Notes: generated from the letters alone by a model not told the origin. Numbered from the stretch's first letter, positions 34,457 through 43,634 are shown. The stretch: DNA of 64,000 nt from Streptococcus cristatus ATCC 51100 (GCF_000222765.1 NZ_AFUE01000004.1:1-64000), one strand, 5' to 3'. Numbers and translations: made by a program.

Positions 34457-35341
34457 TTAGTCTTTATCTACATAAGAAAAGACATCTTCACCAAAGTATT
34501 TTTCCGATAATTTAGAGAGTGTCCCATCTTTTTCTAGCTCTTTAATAGCCTTTTCATAGGCTTTGGCAAACTCTTCATTCTTTTTATCTTTATGAATGAG
34601 TGGATAGGTAGGGATACCCTTATAAGGGAACCAGCTCAACTGGTCCGCATACTGATGATAGGAACCTACCTTGTCTGTGACAGCTTTTTCAAAGGACAAT
34701 TTGATATCAAAGAAGGCATCATAGCGACCTTCCAAGACCCAAGCATAGGCATCCGATATCTGAAAAGACTCTGCTGCGGTCAACTCAATTGGACTAGCAT
34801 TGTGCTTTTTGTTGTACTCTTCAATCACTGTCCATTGAGCATTCTGTGGTGAAATCGGCACCAATTTCCCTTTTTCTTTGGCAAAATCATCAATATTTTT
34901 AAATTTATTTGCGTCTGCTTTTCGAATGGTGAAGCCGATGATACTAGCTCCGATAGGACTTTCTGGAATGATGAACTTCTTAGCCCGCTCTTCCGTGTAC
35001 CAAGCTCCCTTGGTTCCGATATCATATTTCCCAGATTCCAAACCAATCAAAAGATCTTCGTCACTGGTGCCAGTATATTCGAACTGATAATCTGGCAATT
35101 TTTCATCAATGGCCTTGAGTACAGCCACTTCATAGCCATCTGACTTGCCTTTTTCGTCCAAAAAGTCGTAAGGAACGTAGTTTTGCGTATGAGCTACTTT
35201 TAAAGTCGTGACCTTGTCACTGCCTGATGTCGAACTACTCGCCTTGCTGGATGAAGCCCCCGTCAAGGTCCGTCCCAAATAAGTTGCGGCAACAATAGCA
35301 ATCACAGCTACTCCACCGATAATCCATTTTTTCTTACTCAT
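34457..35341 (-). CDS. Amino acid ABC transporter substrate-binding protein
   Basis: A 294-residue solute-binding protein of the SBP_bac_3 class (KVAHTQNYVPYDFLDEKGKSDGYEVAVLKAI near 47-77). It has an N-terminal hydrophobic segment (residues ~5-25) but no lipobox cysteine, so it is probably held by an uncleaved helix or released. That is uncommon for Gram-positive binding proteins, which are usually lipoproteins. Sequence and neighbours suggest a cystine or other sulfur amino acid ligand, but this is not proven. Confidence 0.88.
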   Translation of the reverse strand: MSKKKWIIGGVAVIAIVAATYLGRTLTGASSSKASSSTSGSDKVTTLKVAHTQNYVPYDFLDEKGKSDGYEVAVLKAIDEKLPDYQFEYTGTSDEDLLIGLESGKYDIGTKGAWYTEERAKKFIIPESPIGASIIGFTIRKADANKFKNIDDFAKEKGKLVPISPQNAQWTVIEEYNKKHNASPIELTAAESFQISDAYAWVLEGRYDAFFDIKLSFEKAVTDKVGSYHQYADQLSWFPYKGIPTYPLIHKDKKNEEFAKAYEKAIKELEKDGTLSKLSEKYFGEDVFSYVDKD

Positions 35342-35356
35342 TCTTTCGTCTCCTTC

Positions 35357-36355
35357 TTATGCTAAACTTGCTGCTTGGCGAACCCACTCAATCCGCTCTG
35401 GATCAATATCGCTTGGGATGGTGCAGTCAGCCCCGATAATCAAAGCATCCTTACCAGCCTCTGCTATCAAGCGCTTAGTCTCATTTTGAATAGCTTCTTG
35501 GCTACCTGTGTAGAGCAAACCAGTCTTGCCATTTTCAAAACCACCGAGAACGGTCCGACCGCCGAATAATTTGCGACCTTCTGCCAAACTGATGCCTTCT
35601 GGCCCCACTGCCCAGTTAATAACTTGAGCTGGATAATCTGTGAAAAGATGAACGTCATTTCGCGCACCTTCGTAGCCACAAATATGCAGAATATTTACTC
35701 CGCCAGCTGCATTGGCTGCTTCCAGCACCGCTAATTCACTGGGAGCGATGAATGCCTTGTAGTCTTCGGCCGACACTCTCGCATCCTGAATGCTCTGAAC
35801 GCTGAGGTAAATTCCATCTGCACCAGCTTCCTTGATAATGCGTTCTGTCAGAGCCGCAATATCTTGAGCAATCACATCCAGCACCCGCTTTGTCACTTCC
35901 GCATCTTCTGCTAGAAAATCTGCAATGATGTCATCTCCTCCAGCAACCTTGCCAACCAACCATTTAAAGTAGGTTACTGGCGCAAAAATATTGTAAATAG
36001 CAACCAAATCCTCTGTGAAGCCAGCCCTAATCTTTTGAACCAGCTCCACCTGCTCACTGATCCAAGGATGGTCAGCGCCTAGCGGCTCGATATCTTCCAA
36101 CTCCTTGATAGATTGGACTTTTTTCAAGCGCTCATTCGGATAGGCAAAATAACCATCGCTCATCAGTTTGACAAAGTCTGGCTTGACTTCTGATAGAAAT
36201 GCTTGATGGCCTGCCAGATTTTTCTCAATAATAGTCTGATTGCCAAAACCAGCCAGCCACTCATCCTCGCTGGTAAAATGATGCCAGAAACCAACTGGCA
36301 CTCGGTCAACTTTTTCCCCCTTAAAGGCTTTTAAAACCAACTCTCTTTTAGACAT
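35357..36355 (-). CDS. URO-D fold protein, predicted zinc-thiol methyltransferase
   Basis: A 332-residue protein of the uroporphyrinogen decarboxylase superfamily. It lacks the N-terminal PxWxMRQAGR motif of true HemE. Instead it keeps His224-x-Cys226 (in NILHICG) and Cys311 (in IIGADC), matching the H-x-C...C zinc site of methyltransferases such as MtaA and CmuA, which move methyl groups from corrinoids to thiols. It is the first gene of the operon with the amino acid importer (15 nt gap), suggesting the imported compound is a thiol or methylated sulfur compound. Function is inferred; no corrinoid protein is nearby. Confidence 0.8.
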   Translation of the reverse strand: MSKRELVLKAFKGEKVDRVPVGFWHHFTSEDEWLAGFGNQTIIEKNLAGHQAFLSEVKPDFVKLMSDGYFAYPNERLKKVQSIKELEDIEPLGADHPWISEQVELVQKIRAGFTEDLVAIYNIFAPVTYFKWLVGKVAGGDDIIADFLAEDAEVTKRVLDVIAQDIAALTERIIKEAGADGIYLSVQSIQDARVSAEDYKAFIAPSELAVLEAANAAGGVNILHICGYEGARNDVHLFTDYPAQVINWAVGPEGISLAEGRKLFGGRTVLGGFENGKTGLLYTGSQEAIQNETKRLIAEAGKDALIIGADCTIPSDIDPERIEWVRQAASLA

Positions 36356-36385
36356 ATCTTGCTCCTTTTCAATTTGATTGCTATT

Positions 36386-36414
36386 ATCATATCACTGAAA
36401 AGTGAGCTTTCCAA
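36386..36414 (-). promoter_or_regulatory. Promoter of the URO-D-like/ABC operon
   Basis: On the minus strand TTGGAA (36409-36414) and TATGAT (36386-36391) are 17 bp apart. A CTGATAGG...ATATATATT stretch upstream resembles an LysR-type activator region, but no clear dyad was found. Confidence 0.65.
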
Positions 36415-36460
36415 ATATATATTTCCTATCAGCCCGATTAAAAATATTTATAAGAGTAAA

Positions 36461-36488
36461 TTAAAAAAGCTAGCTCAAGCTAGCTTTA
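36461..36488 (-). terminator. LLM oxidoreductase terminator
   Basis: AAAGCTAGCT pairs with AGCTAGCTTT with a 2-nt centre (36466-36487), then TTTTTT on the minus strand. A second hairpin AGGTTTTTC/GAAAAACCT lies at 36492-36519. Together they separate the LLM gene from the operon downstream. Confidence 0.8.
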
Positions 36489-36606
36489 CCAAGGTTTTTC
36501 AGCTTTCTATGAAAAACCTGTTTTTCTTACTATTTTTAGAAAGGCAAGATATATATTTTCTATAGACGAGATAAGTAATTTTTATCAAAAAACTGCTACT
36601 CCAATC

Positions 36607-37656
36607 TTACTTACTCTTAGCTGCAAAATACTCCCGCACGAGCGGTGCAACCTTGGTGCCAAAGAGTTCGATAGACTGGAGAACCCGCTCATGCGGAAGC
36701 GATCCCAACGGCAGATGCAGCATGAAGCGGTCCAGTCCCAGCTCCTCTATCATCTTGATCAATTTCTGAGCGACATTTTCAGGGCTACCGACAAACATGG
36801 CCCCCTCTGGTCCTACCTGATCCAGGTATTGCTCATAGGTCACCTCCTTCCAGTGAGGGCGGTCCTTAGAGATAGCGTCCACTACCTGCTTGGTCGGATG
36901 GAAGTAAGTCCGGACTGCCTCCTCATTGTCCTCCATGACCCAGCCCCAAGAGTGGGCAGCGATTTTCAACTTTTCATCTGAGTGCCCACTTTCCTGCCCA
37001 ATCCGGCGATACGCATCCAGCAGGGGCTTGAAGCGCTTAGGCTGTCCACCGATAATGGCATACGCAATTGGCAGGCCTTTCTGGGCGACCTTAATGGTAG
37101 ACTCGACATTTCCCCCTGTCGCTACCCAAACTGGCAATGTTTCTTGCACCGCCCGTGGGTAGACTTCCCGATTGTCAATAGTCTGCGTCAGTTTTCCCTT
37201 CCAATTCAACCGCGTCTCGACACTGGCATAGAGGAGCAAGTCCAGCTTTTCATCAAAAAGCTCTTCATAATCCTTCAAGTCATAGCCAAAGAGCGGAAAG
37301 GACTCGATAAAAGAGCCACGGCCAGCCATGACCTCTGCTCTGCCATTTGACAATGCATCAATCGTCGCATACTGCTGGTAGACTCGAATAGGATCCAAGC
37401 TCGACAGGACACTGACAGCACTGGTCAGGCGAATCTTCTCCGTCTTGATCGCACCAGCCGCCAGCACAATCTCCGGTGCAGAGACGGCAAAGTCCTCTCG
37501 ATGATGCTCTCCAATGCCATACACGTCCAGTCCCACCTTGTCTGCCAGCTCAATCTCTGCTACCAGCTGCCGAAGCCGTTCGTCATGAGTATAGATCTGC
37601 CCTGTACCCTCTAGTGGCGTTGTCTCTCCAAAAGTAGAAATACCTAATTCCACCAT
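36607..37656 (-). CDS. LLM-class flavin-dependent oxidoreductase
   Basis: A 349-residue protein of the bacterial luciferase-like class (start MVELGISTFGETTPL, GIGEHHREDFAVSAPEIVLAA, later GRGSFIESFPLFGYDL). It uses reduced flavin and probably oxygen to oxidise an unknown substrate. I set the start at 37656: AGGAGGAC lies 7 nt upstream, and the frame opens 14 codons earlier without a site. Its promoter is covered by a perfect operator palindrome. Members of this class act in sulfur-compound use (YtmO-like) or quinone detoxification, and here it stands beside a cystine-type importer. Confidence 0.88.
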   Translation of the reverse strand: MVELGISTFGETTPLEGTGQIYTHDERLRQLVAEIELADKVGLDVYGIGEHHREDFAVSAPEIVLAAGAIKTEKIRLTSAVSVLSSLDPIRVYQQYATIDALSNGRAEVMAGRGSFIESFPLFGYDLKDYEELFDEKLDLLLYASVETRLNWKGKLTQTIDNREVYPRAVQETLPVWVATGGNVESTIKVAQKGLPIAYAIIGGQPKRFKPLLDAYRRIGQESGHSDEKLKIAAHSWGWVMEDNEEAVRTYFHPTKQVVDAISKDRPHWKEVTYEQYLDQVGPEGAMFVGSPENVAQKLIKMIEELGLDRFMLHLPLGSLPHERVLQSIELFGTKVAPLVREYFAAKSK

Positions 37657-37688
37657 GTTTTTGTCCTCCTGATATTTAAGATAAAAAT

Positions 37689-37718
37689 ATTTTATCACTA
37701 ATTAGTGATAAATGTAAA
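37689..37718 (-). promoter_or_regulatory. LLM promoter with a perfect 22-bp operator palindrome
   Basis: On the minus strand TTTACA (37713-37718) and TAAAAT (37689-37694) are 18 bp apart. The spacer is filled by a perfect 22-bp palindrome (37691-37712, half-site TTTATCACTAA). This is the layout of a MarR- or PadR-like repressor site. No such regulator gene is adjacent. Confidence 0.82.
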
Positions 37719-37831
37719 AATGATGCTCAACCTATTTGTCCATCTGTATAAAATAGGATGCCTGTCGTCAGCATGGTTTTGCCATGGTCGAAAGAGACTT
37801 CCAAAGAGCATCGTCACCAAAACACCATACC

Positions 37832-37858
37832 AAAAGCCCCAGAAAAATCTGAGGCTTG
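37832..37858 (-). terminator. glmS terminator
   Basis: On the minus strand AAGCCTCAGA pairs with TCTGGGGCTT around a T4 loop, then TTTGG. Confidence 0.82.
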
Positions 37859-37886
37859 ATATTCTTATCGAGATTCATTAAGACGG

Positions 37887-39698
37887 TTATTCTACCGTTA
37901 CAGATTTAGCGAGATTGCGTGGTTTATCCACATCCAATCCGCGGTGCAGGGTTGCAAAGTAAGCAATCAATTGAGTTGGCACCACCATAGAGATTGGTGA
38001 CAAATAAGGGTGAACTTGGCTCAAGACAATATCGTCTCCATCCTTCGCCACATTTTCCTCCGCAATAGTCAAAACTTTGGCTCCACGCGCCACAACTTCA
38101 GAAACATTTCCGCGAGTATGGCTAGCCAAGACTTCGTCTGAAAGCAGAGCTAGCACAGGTGTTCCCTCTTCAATCAGAGAAATAGTACCATGCTTGAGCT
38201 CTCCTGCAGCAAAGCCTTCACACTGAATGTAAGAAATCTCCTTAAGCTTAAGACTAGCTTCCATCGCCACATAATAATCCTGACCACGGCCGATATAAAA
38301 GGCGCTGCGAGTTTCCGCCAATAAGTCACGAACCTTACTTTCGATCAATTCTTTCTCAGAAAGGGTAGACTCAATAGACTGAGCTACGATAGACAGCTCA
38401 TGAACCAAATCAAACTTCTTGGCTTTTTCGTTGCCATTGGCATCACCAACCGCCTTGGCCAAGAAAGCTAGGGCAGCGATTTGTGCAGTGTAGGCTTTGG
38501 TTGAAGCCACGGCGATTTCTGGTCCAGCATGGAGAAGCAGGGTATGCTTGGCTTCACGAGACAAGGTTGAGCCTGGCACATTGGTCACTGTCAAGCTAGG
38601 AATGCCCAGTTCATTGGCCTTGACCAAGACTTGGCGGCTATCAGCTGTCTCACCAGATTGGCTGATGAAGATGAAGAGTGGCTTCTTGCTCAGAAGCGGC
38701 ATAGCATAGCCCCATTCTGAAGAAATACCCAGTTCAACTGGCGTATCCGTCAGTTCTTCCAACATCCGTTTAGAAGCATAACCCGCATGATAAGAAGTTC
38801 CAGCAGCAATGATATAAATGCGATCCGCTTCTTGGACTGTCTTGATGATGGCTGGATCAATCAGCATTTTATTATTTTCATCCGCATAAGTGCTGATCAG
38901 CTTACGCATCACGGTCGGCTGCTCGTCAATTTCCTTCAGCATGTAGTAAGGATAAGTGCCTTTGCCGATATCAGACAGGTCCAGCTCAGCAGTATAGCTG
39001 CCGCGTTCAAGAACATTGCCTTCGTAGTCTTGCACTTCTACGCTATTAGCCGTCACGATGACCAGCTCTTTATCATGGATTTCCATGTATTCGCTGGTCT
39101 CGCGAATCATAGCCATGGCATCGGAGCAGACCATGTTGTAGCCTTCGCCCAAGCCGATCAAAAGCGGAGATTTGTTTTTGGCAACGTAGATCCTAGAAGG
39201 ATCTTGGGCATCTACCAAGGCAAAAGCGTAGGAACCTTCGATAATGTGAAGGGCCTTGCGGAAAGCGTCAAGAACAGAGAGACCGTCTTCTTCCGCGAAT
39301 TTCCCAATCAAATGAACTGTAATTTCTGTATCTGTCTGCCCTTTAAAATCATGGCCAGCAAGATAGTTATTTTTGATGTCCAGGTAATTTTCAATCACAC
39401 CGTTGTGAACCAAAACAAAACGACCTGTCTGAGAAGTGTGAGGATGGGCGTTATTCTCACTTGGTTTTCCGTGGGTTGCCCAGCGCGTATGCCCAATACC
39501 TGTTGAACCTGCTACATCCATTCCAATCTTGGCACGAAGATCTGCAATTCGGCCAACAGACTTGATCAAGCTGGATTTTTCTCCTGTTGTCACAAAAATT
39601 CCAGCCGAATCATAGCCTCGGTATTCTAACTTTTCAAGTCCTTGCATCAAAATATCTGTTGCATTGCGGTTTCCCACAACTCCGACGATTCCACACAT
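37887..39698 (-). CDS. glmS: Glutamine--fructose-6-phosphate aminotransferase (isomerizing)
   Basis: A 603-residue enzyme that makes glucosamine-6-phosphate, the entry to peptidoglycan precursors. The N-terminal glutaminase domain begins with the nucleophile Cys2 (MCGIVGVVG); two SIS domains follow (about 285-420 and 455-595). It is a single-gene unit with a strong promoter flanked by NagR-like boxes, so it should be repressed when amino sugars are available. No glmS ribozyme is seen in the short leader, unlike in Bacillus. Confidence 0.98.
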   Translation of the reverse strand: MCGIVGVVGNRNATDILMQGLEKLEYRGYDSAGIFVTTGEKSSLIKSVGRIADLRAKIGMDVAGSTGIGHTRWATHGKPSENNAHPHTSQTGRFVLVHNGVIENYLDIKNNYLAGHDFKGQTDTEITVHLIGKFAEEDGLSVLDAFRKALHIIEGSYAFALVDAQDPSRIYVAKNKSPLLIGLGEGYNMVCSDAMAMIRETSEYMEIHDKELVIVTANSVEVQDYEGNVLERGSYTAELDLSDIGKGTYPYYMLKEIDEQPTVMRKLISTYADENNKMLIDPAIIKTVQEADRIYIIAAGTSYHAGYASKRMLEELTDTPVELGISSEWGYAMPLLSKKPLFIFISQSGETADSRQVLVKANELGIPSLTVTNVPGSTLSREAKHTLLLHAGPEIAVASTKAYTAQIAALAFLAKAVGDANGNEKAKKFDLVHELSIVAQSIESTLSEKELIESKVRDLLAETRSAFYIGRGQDYYVAMEASLKLKEISYIQCEGFAAGELKHGTISLIEEGTPVLALLSDEVLASHTRGNVSEVVARGAKVLTIAEENVAKDGDDIVLSQVHPYLSPISMVVPTQLIAYFATLHRGLDVDKPRNLAKSVTVE

Positions 39699-39750
39699 AG
39701 ATTTATTTCTAGCCTTTTGCTGGCAAAAAGCTAGTTCCTCCTTTATTGAA

Positions 39751-39842
39751 AATTGGTATAGTCTTATTTATCTTTTTATCGAGAGACAAAAACATTATAC
39801 ACACCGATTTGACATTTGTCAACATAAAATTGGTATAGTTTC
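39751..39842 (-). promoter_or_regulatory. glmS promoter flanked by two NagR-type boxes
   Basis: On the minus strand TTGACA (39817-39822) and TATAAT (39794-39799) are 17 bp apart. Two copies of AATTGGTATAGT (plus-strand reading, 39751-39762 and 39828-39839) lie downstream of the -10 and upstream of the -35. They fit the half-conserved NagR (GntR) motif ATTGGTATAGWCAA. Confidence 0.78.
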
Positions 39843-39865
39843 GAGACAAGAAAAATTTGTTTAAA

Positions 39866-39896
39866 AACAAAAAAGCCTCCCATCGGAAGACCTTTC
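39866..39896 (-). terminator. yjdF terminator
   Basis: On the minus strand GGTCTTCC and GGGAGGC pair around GAT, followed by TTTTTT. Confidence 0.7.
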
Positions 39897-39919
39897 CATA
39901 GAAATAAGAAAAACCAGGT

Positions 39920-40333
39920 TCAGTGCCCCTTGTGCTTTTCCAATCGTTTTTGCTGTTTGAGTTCGAATTTCCTTTGCTGAGCCAGTTCTTTTTGTTGCTT
40001 GCGCTTGATTCGAGCGATTTGTTTTTGCTCTTCAAATTGCAGCTTCAGCGCTTCCTGAGACTTTGAAGAACGTGAAGCCATCTGCTCTTTTTTAGTCTGT
40101 CTCTGCAGGCGTTTAGGACTGACCGACTTAGTCTTCTCCTTCACCCTGATGCTAGGACTAAACTGCAATCGGTGATAATAACGGTTTAGAAAATCCAACA
40201 ATTCCTGCGTACTAGGCTCTGCACCAAAGGTGACTCGGCAAACTCTATAAGATTGAGCATGTTCCTGCTCGAAAAGACCGTGCCAAAATCCCTCTTCAAA
40301 ATAAACTGTCAGCGTCATTGAAATCTTATCCAT
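39920..40333 (-). CDS. yjdF: YjdF family protein (DUF2992)
   Basis: A 137-residue protein with an N-terminal fold (SMTLTVYFEEGFWHGLFEQEH) and a highly basic, glutamine-rich helical C-terminal half. YjdF is the gene most often found under the yjdF riboswitch, which binds azaaromatic compounds; its own role is unknown and may be toxin response. An apparent yjdF riboswitch lies directly upstream. The ribosome site is AAGGAGG with 7 nt spacing. Confidence 0.88.
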   Translation of the reverse strand: MDKISMTLTVYFEEGFWHGLFEQEHAQSYRVCRVTFGAEPSTQELLDFLNRYYHRLQFSPSIRVKEKTKSVSPKRLQRQTKKEQMASRSSKSQEALKLQFEEQKQIARIKRKQQKELAQQRKFELKQQKRLEKHKGH

Positions 40334-40337
40334 GACA

Positions 40338-40445
40338 GCACCTCCTTAAAAAAATCCCTAAGAATGGACAACCAAGGAGGAAGGTTACTGACAAAAATGG
40401 ATTTTTTGCGTCTGGACTACCAACCAGAACTGTGTTTTTATCTTA
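40338..40445 (-). ncRNA. yjdF riboswitch (azaaromatic-sensing leader)
   Basis: The leader of yjdF contains ACACAGTTCTGGTTGGTAGT followed by CCAGA, with stem TCTGG/CCAGA enclosing TTGGTAGT (40408-40440). This resembles the yjdF RNA motif core as I remember it. Further on, CCTCCTT (40374-40380) can pair with the Shine-Dalgarno AAGGAGG (40341-40347), so ligand binding could control translation. A -35/-10 like pair TTGAAT-N17-TAGACT lies upstream. Confidence 0.78.
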
Positions 40446-40582
40446 GTAGCTACAGTCTAGCAAGATTTTCTAAAAAATTCAAGGAAAGCTAAAAATTGTA
40501 CTGATCGAAGACAAAGTAAGGCTAACGAAAAACCTCTGAATTCAAAAGTAATTTTGAGATTGTTCTAAAATCTTAGTAAAAA

Positions 40583-40612
40583 CAAAAAAGCCCTCTGAAT
40601 TCAAAGAGCTTT
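40583..40612 (-). terminator. Second terminator downstream of rpsO
   Basis: On the minus strand AAAGCTCTTTGAA pairs with TTCAGAGGGCTTT, centred on GAATTC, then T tract. Confidence 0.7.
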
Positions 40613-40681
40613 ATTCTTGCTGGATAAAACATTTATAGACTAGGCGACGAGCCGAAGATTGTACGAAAATTTTAGTGAAAC

Positions 40682-40705
40682 AAAAAATCTCCCCGAAGGG
40701 AGATG
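40682..40705 (-). terminator. rpsO terminator
   Basis: On the minus strand ATCTCCC-TTCG-GGGAGAT is a perfect stem with a stable tetraloop, followed by TTTTTTG. Confidence 0.9.
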
Positions 40706-40809
40706 ATCTGGTTTATTTTACCTTACAGTGCTAGGAACCGTAACCGAAGATTATACTTGAGTATATCGAGGTAAGGTGACAACGCAATGTAAGTGGAAAA
40801 TAAAGCAGA

Positions 40810-41078
40810 TTAACGACGAAGTCCTAGAGAGTTGATCAACTCACGGTAACGGTTAACGTCGTTTTTACGTAAGTATGCAAGCAAGTTACGACGGCGACCG
40901 ATTTTCTTCATCAAACCACGGTAAGTAGCGTGGTCTTTTTTGTGTTGTTTGATGTGTTCGTTAAGGTGGTTGATTTCCCAAGTAAGGACAGCAACTTGAA
41001 CCTCTACTGAACCTGTATCACCTTCGTGACGTGCATATTGTGCAATGATTTCATTTTTTTCTCTTTTGAGATTGCCAT
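40810..41078 (-). CDS. rpsO: 30S ribosomal protein S15, broken here by a one-base deletion
   Basis: The reading starts MAISKEKK and, after one frame shift, continues [15 protein letters not shown]..., ending [10 protein letters not shown], which is streptococcal S15. The gene measures 269 nt instead of 270: the A run at codons 7-9 has seven A (41054-41060, read as T on the plus strand) where eight are needed. As printed, the frame stops after 24 codons. S15 is essential or nearly so, hence a homopolymer sequencing error is the likeliest reason, though slippage during transcription could also rescue it. The ATG follows AAAGGAGC. S15 binds 16S rRNA helix 22 early in 30S assembly. Confidence 0.93.
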
Positions 41079-41168
41079 GATAAGCTCCTTTTCTTTACGC
41101 TTCATCCGAGTGACAGGCTTGGCAATTCCTGCAACCAAGAAGAAGTTATTTGTCTTTAAGACATTCTT

Positions 41169-41197
41169 ATTCTATCAGGAAGCCAAGTTTTTGTCAA
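41169..41197 (-). promoter_or_regulatory. rpsO promoter
   Basis: On the minus strand TTGACA (41192-41197) and TAGAAT (41169-41174) are 17 bp apart. The ~80-nt leader that follows (GGTTGCAGGAATTGCCAAG...) can form stems and may be an S15 autoregulation site, which is inferred. Confidence 0.82.
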
Positions 41198-41352
41198 ATC
41201 TTCTACTTTTCCGACAAAGTCAGCCAAATTTCATTAGCCAAAATGAGGATTTTCTACACATTTGCTCCAAGGCTCGATCTAGCTAGTCGCTTTTTGACTT
41301 TGGAGCAGGTTTAGCTTATACTGGGATTAAGATGACACGAGGAGAAGAGCTT

Positions 41353-42279
41353 ATGAAATATCTTGAATTCGGAGAAAGCAAGAGAGAAATTTCCCAGATT
41401 ATCATAGGGCTGATGCGAATTGCCCAAATGACTCCCAAAGAGGTGGAAGAACTGGTCGAAACAGCCTTGTCAGTCGGTATTAACGCTTTTGACTTAGCCG
41501 ATATCTACGGTGGAGGCAAGTGCGAAGAAATTCTGGGACAAGTGCTCAAAAATCGACCTGACCTGCGGGCTAAGATGTGGATTCAGTCCAAAGTGGGAAT
41601 CCGCATAGAAGAATTCACCTACTTCGACTTTTCCAAAGACTATATCCTCGAAGCAACAGACGGTATTTTACAGCGCTTAGGCGTGGATCATCTGGACTCT
41701 CTGCTCTTGCATCGACCAGATGCACTGATGGAGCCCAGTGAAATCGCTGAAGCTTTTGATCTGCTCAAATCTCAAGGAAAGGTCCTTGATTTTGGAGTAT
41801 CCAACCAGAATCCTATGATGATGGAGCTACTCAAAAAAGAGGTCAAGCAGCCTTTGGTGGCAAATCAGCTCCAACTGAGTGCAGCTTTTTCACCTGCCTT
41901 TGAGTCCAGCTTCCACGTCAACATGGAGGGAACAGACGCAAATATGCGCGACGGTAGTATCTTTGAATACTGCCGCCTCAACGATGTCGTGATTCAGGCT
42001 TGGTCTGTCCTCCAGCATGGCTATTTCGAAGGCGTTTTTGTCGGTTCGGATAAATACCCCAAGCTCAATGCTGTCTTAAACCGACTGGCCGACAAATACC
42101 AAATATCACCATCGGCAGTGGCTATTGCGTGGGTGCTACGCTATCCAGCCCAGATGCAGGCAGTCATCGGCACGACCAAGGCTAGCCGCATCATCGAATC
42201 AGCCAAGGCAGCAGATATTGAACTGACTAGAAAAGAATGGTACGAAATCTACTTGGCCTCTGGAAAGGATCTTCCTTAA
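41353..42279 (+). CDS. Aldo/keto reductase
   Basis: A 308-residue NADPH-dependent oxidoreductase with the family tetrad: Asp and Tyr in DLADIYGGG (about 47-55), Lys in WIQSKVG, and His in LLLHRPD. It belongs to the YdhF-like branch. I set the start at 41353 (MKYLEFG), which has GAGGAG 8 nt upstream; the ATG 21 nt earlier has no site. The substrate is unknown. It precedes an FAD oxidoreductase gene. Confidence 0.9.
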   Translation: MKYLEFGESKREISQIIIGLMRIAQMTPKEVEELVETALSVGINAFDLADIYGGGKCEEILGQVLKNRPDLRAKMWIQSKVGIRIEEFTYFDFSKDYILEATDGILQRLGVDHLDSLLLHRPDALMEPSEIAEAFDLLKSQGKVLDFGVSNQNPMMMELLKKEVKQPLVANQLQLSAAFSPAFESSFHVNMEGTDANMRDGSIFEYCRLNDVVIQAWSVLQHGYFEGVFVGSDKYPKLNAVLNRLADKYQISPSAVAIAWVLRYPAQMQAVIGTTKASRIIESAKAADIELTRKEWYEIYLASGKDLP

Positions 42280-42282
42280 AAA

Positions 42283-43621
<1,339 letters not shown>

Positions 43622-43634
43622 GAAAGGAAGTCCT

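Larger units (their letters stand above)
40446..40809. other. rpsO-yjdF intergenic region with terminators and degenerate repeats
   Basis: No gene is seen in these 364 nt. Two terminator-like hairpins point leftwards (40583-40612 and 40682-40705). The rest has three loosely similar blocks containing GAAGA-TT/GAAGACAAAGTAAGG (near 40507, 40652 and 40741), which look like decayed intergenic repeats of the BOX type. Confidence 0.5.

Noticed and set aside
36489-36606. A T-box or S-box leader before the URO-D-like/ABC operon
   Set aside because: No T-box sequence or SAM-riboswitch core was found; the hairpins are better explained as the terminator of the LLM gene.
38787-39506. A 239-codon rightward open frame inside glmS
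   Set aside because: It is antisense to the highly conserved glmS.
39699-39793. A glmS ribozyme in the glmS leader
   Set aside because: The leader is only about 90 nt and has none of the ribozyme core; the promoter with NagR-like boxes explains the control.
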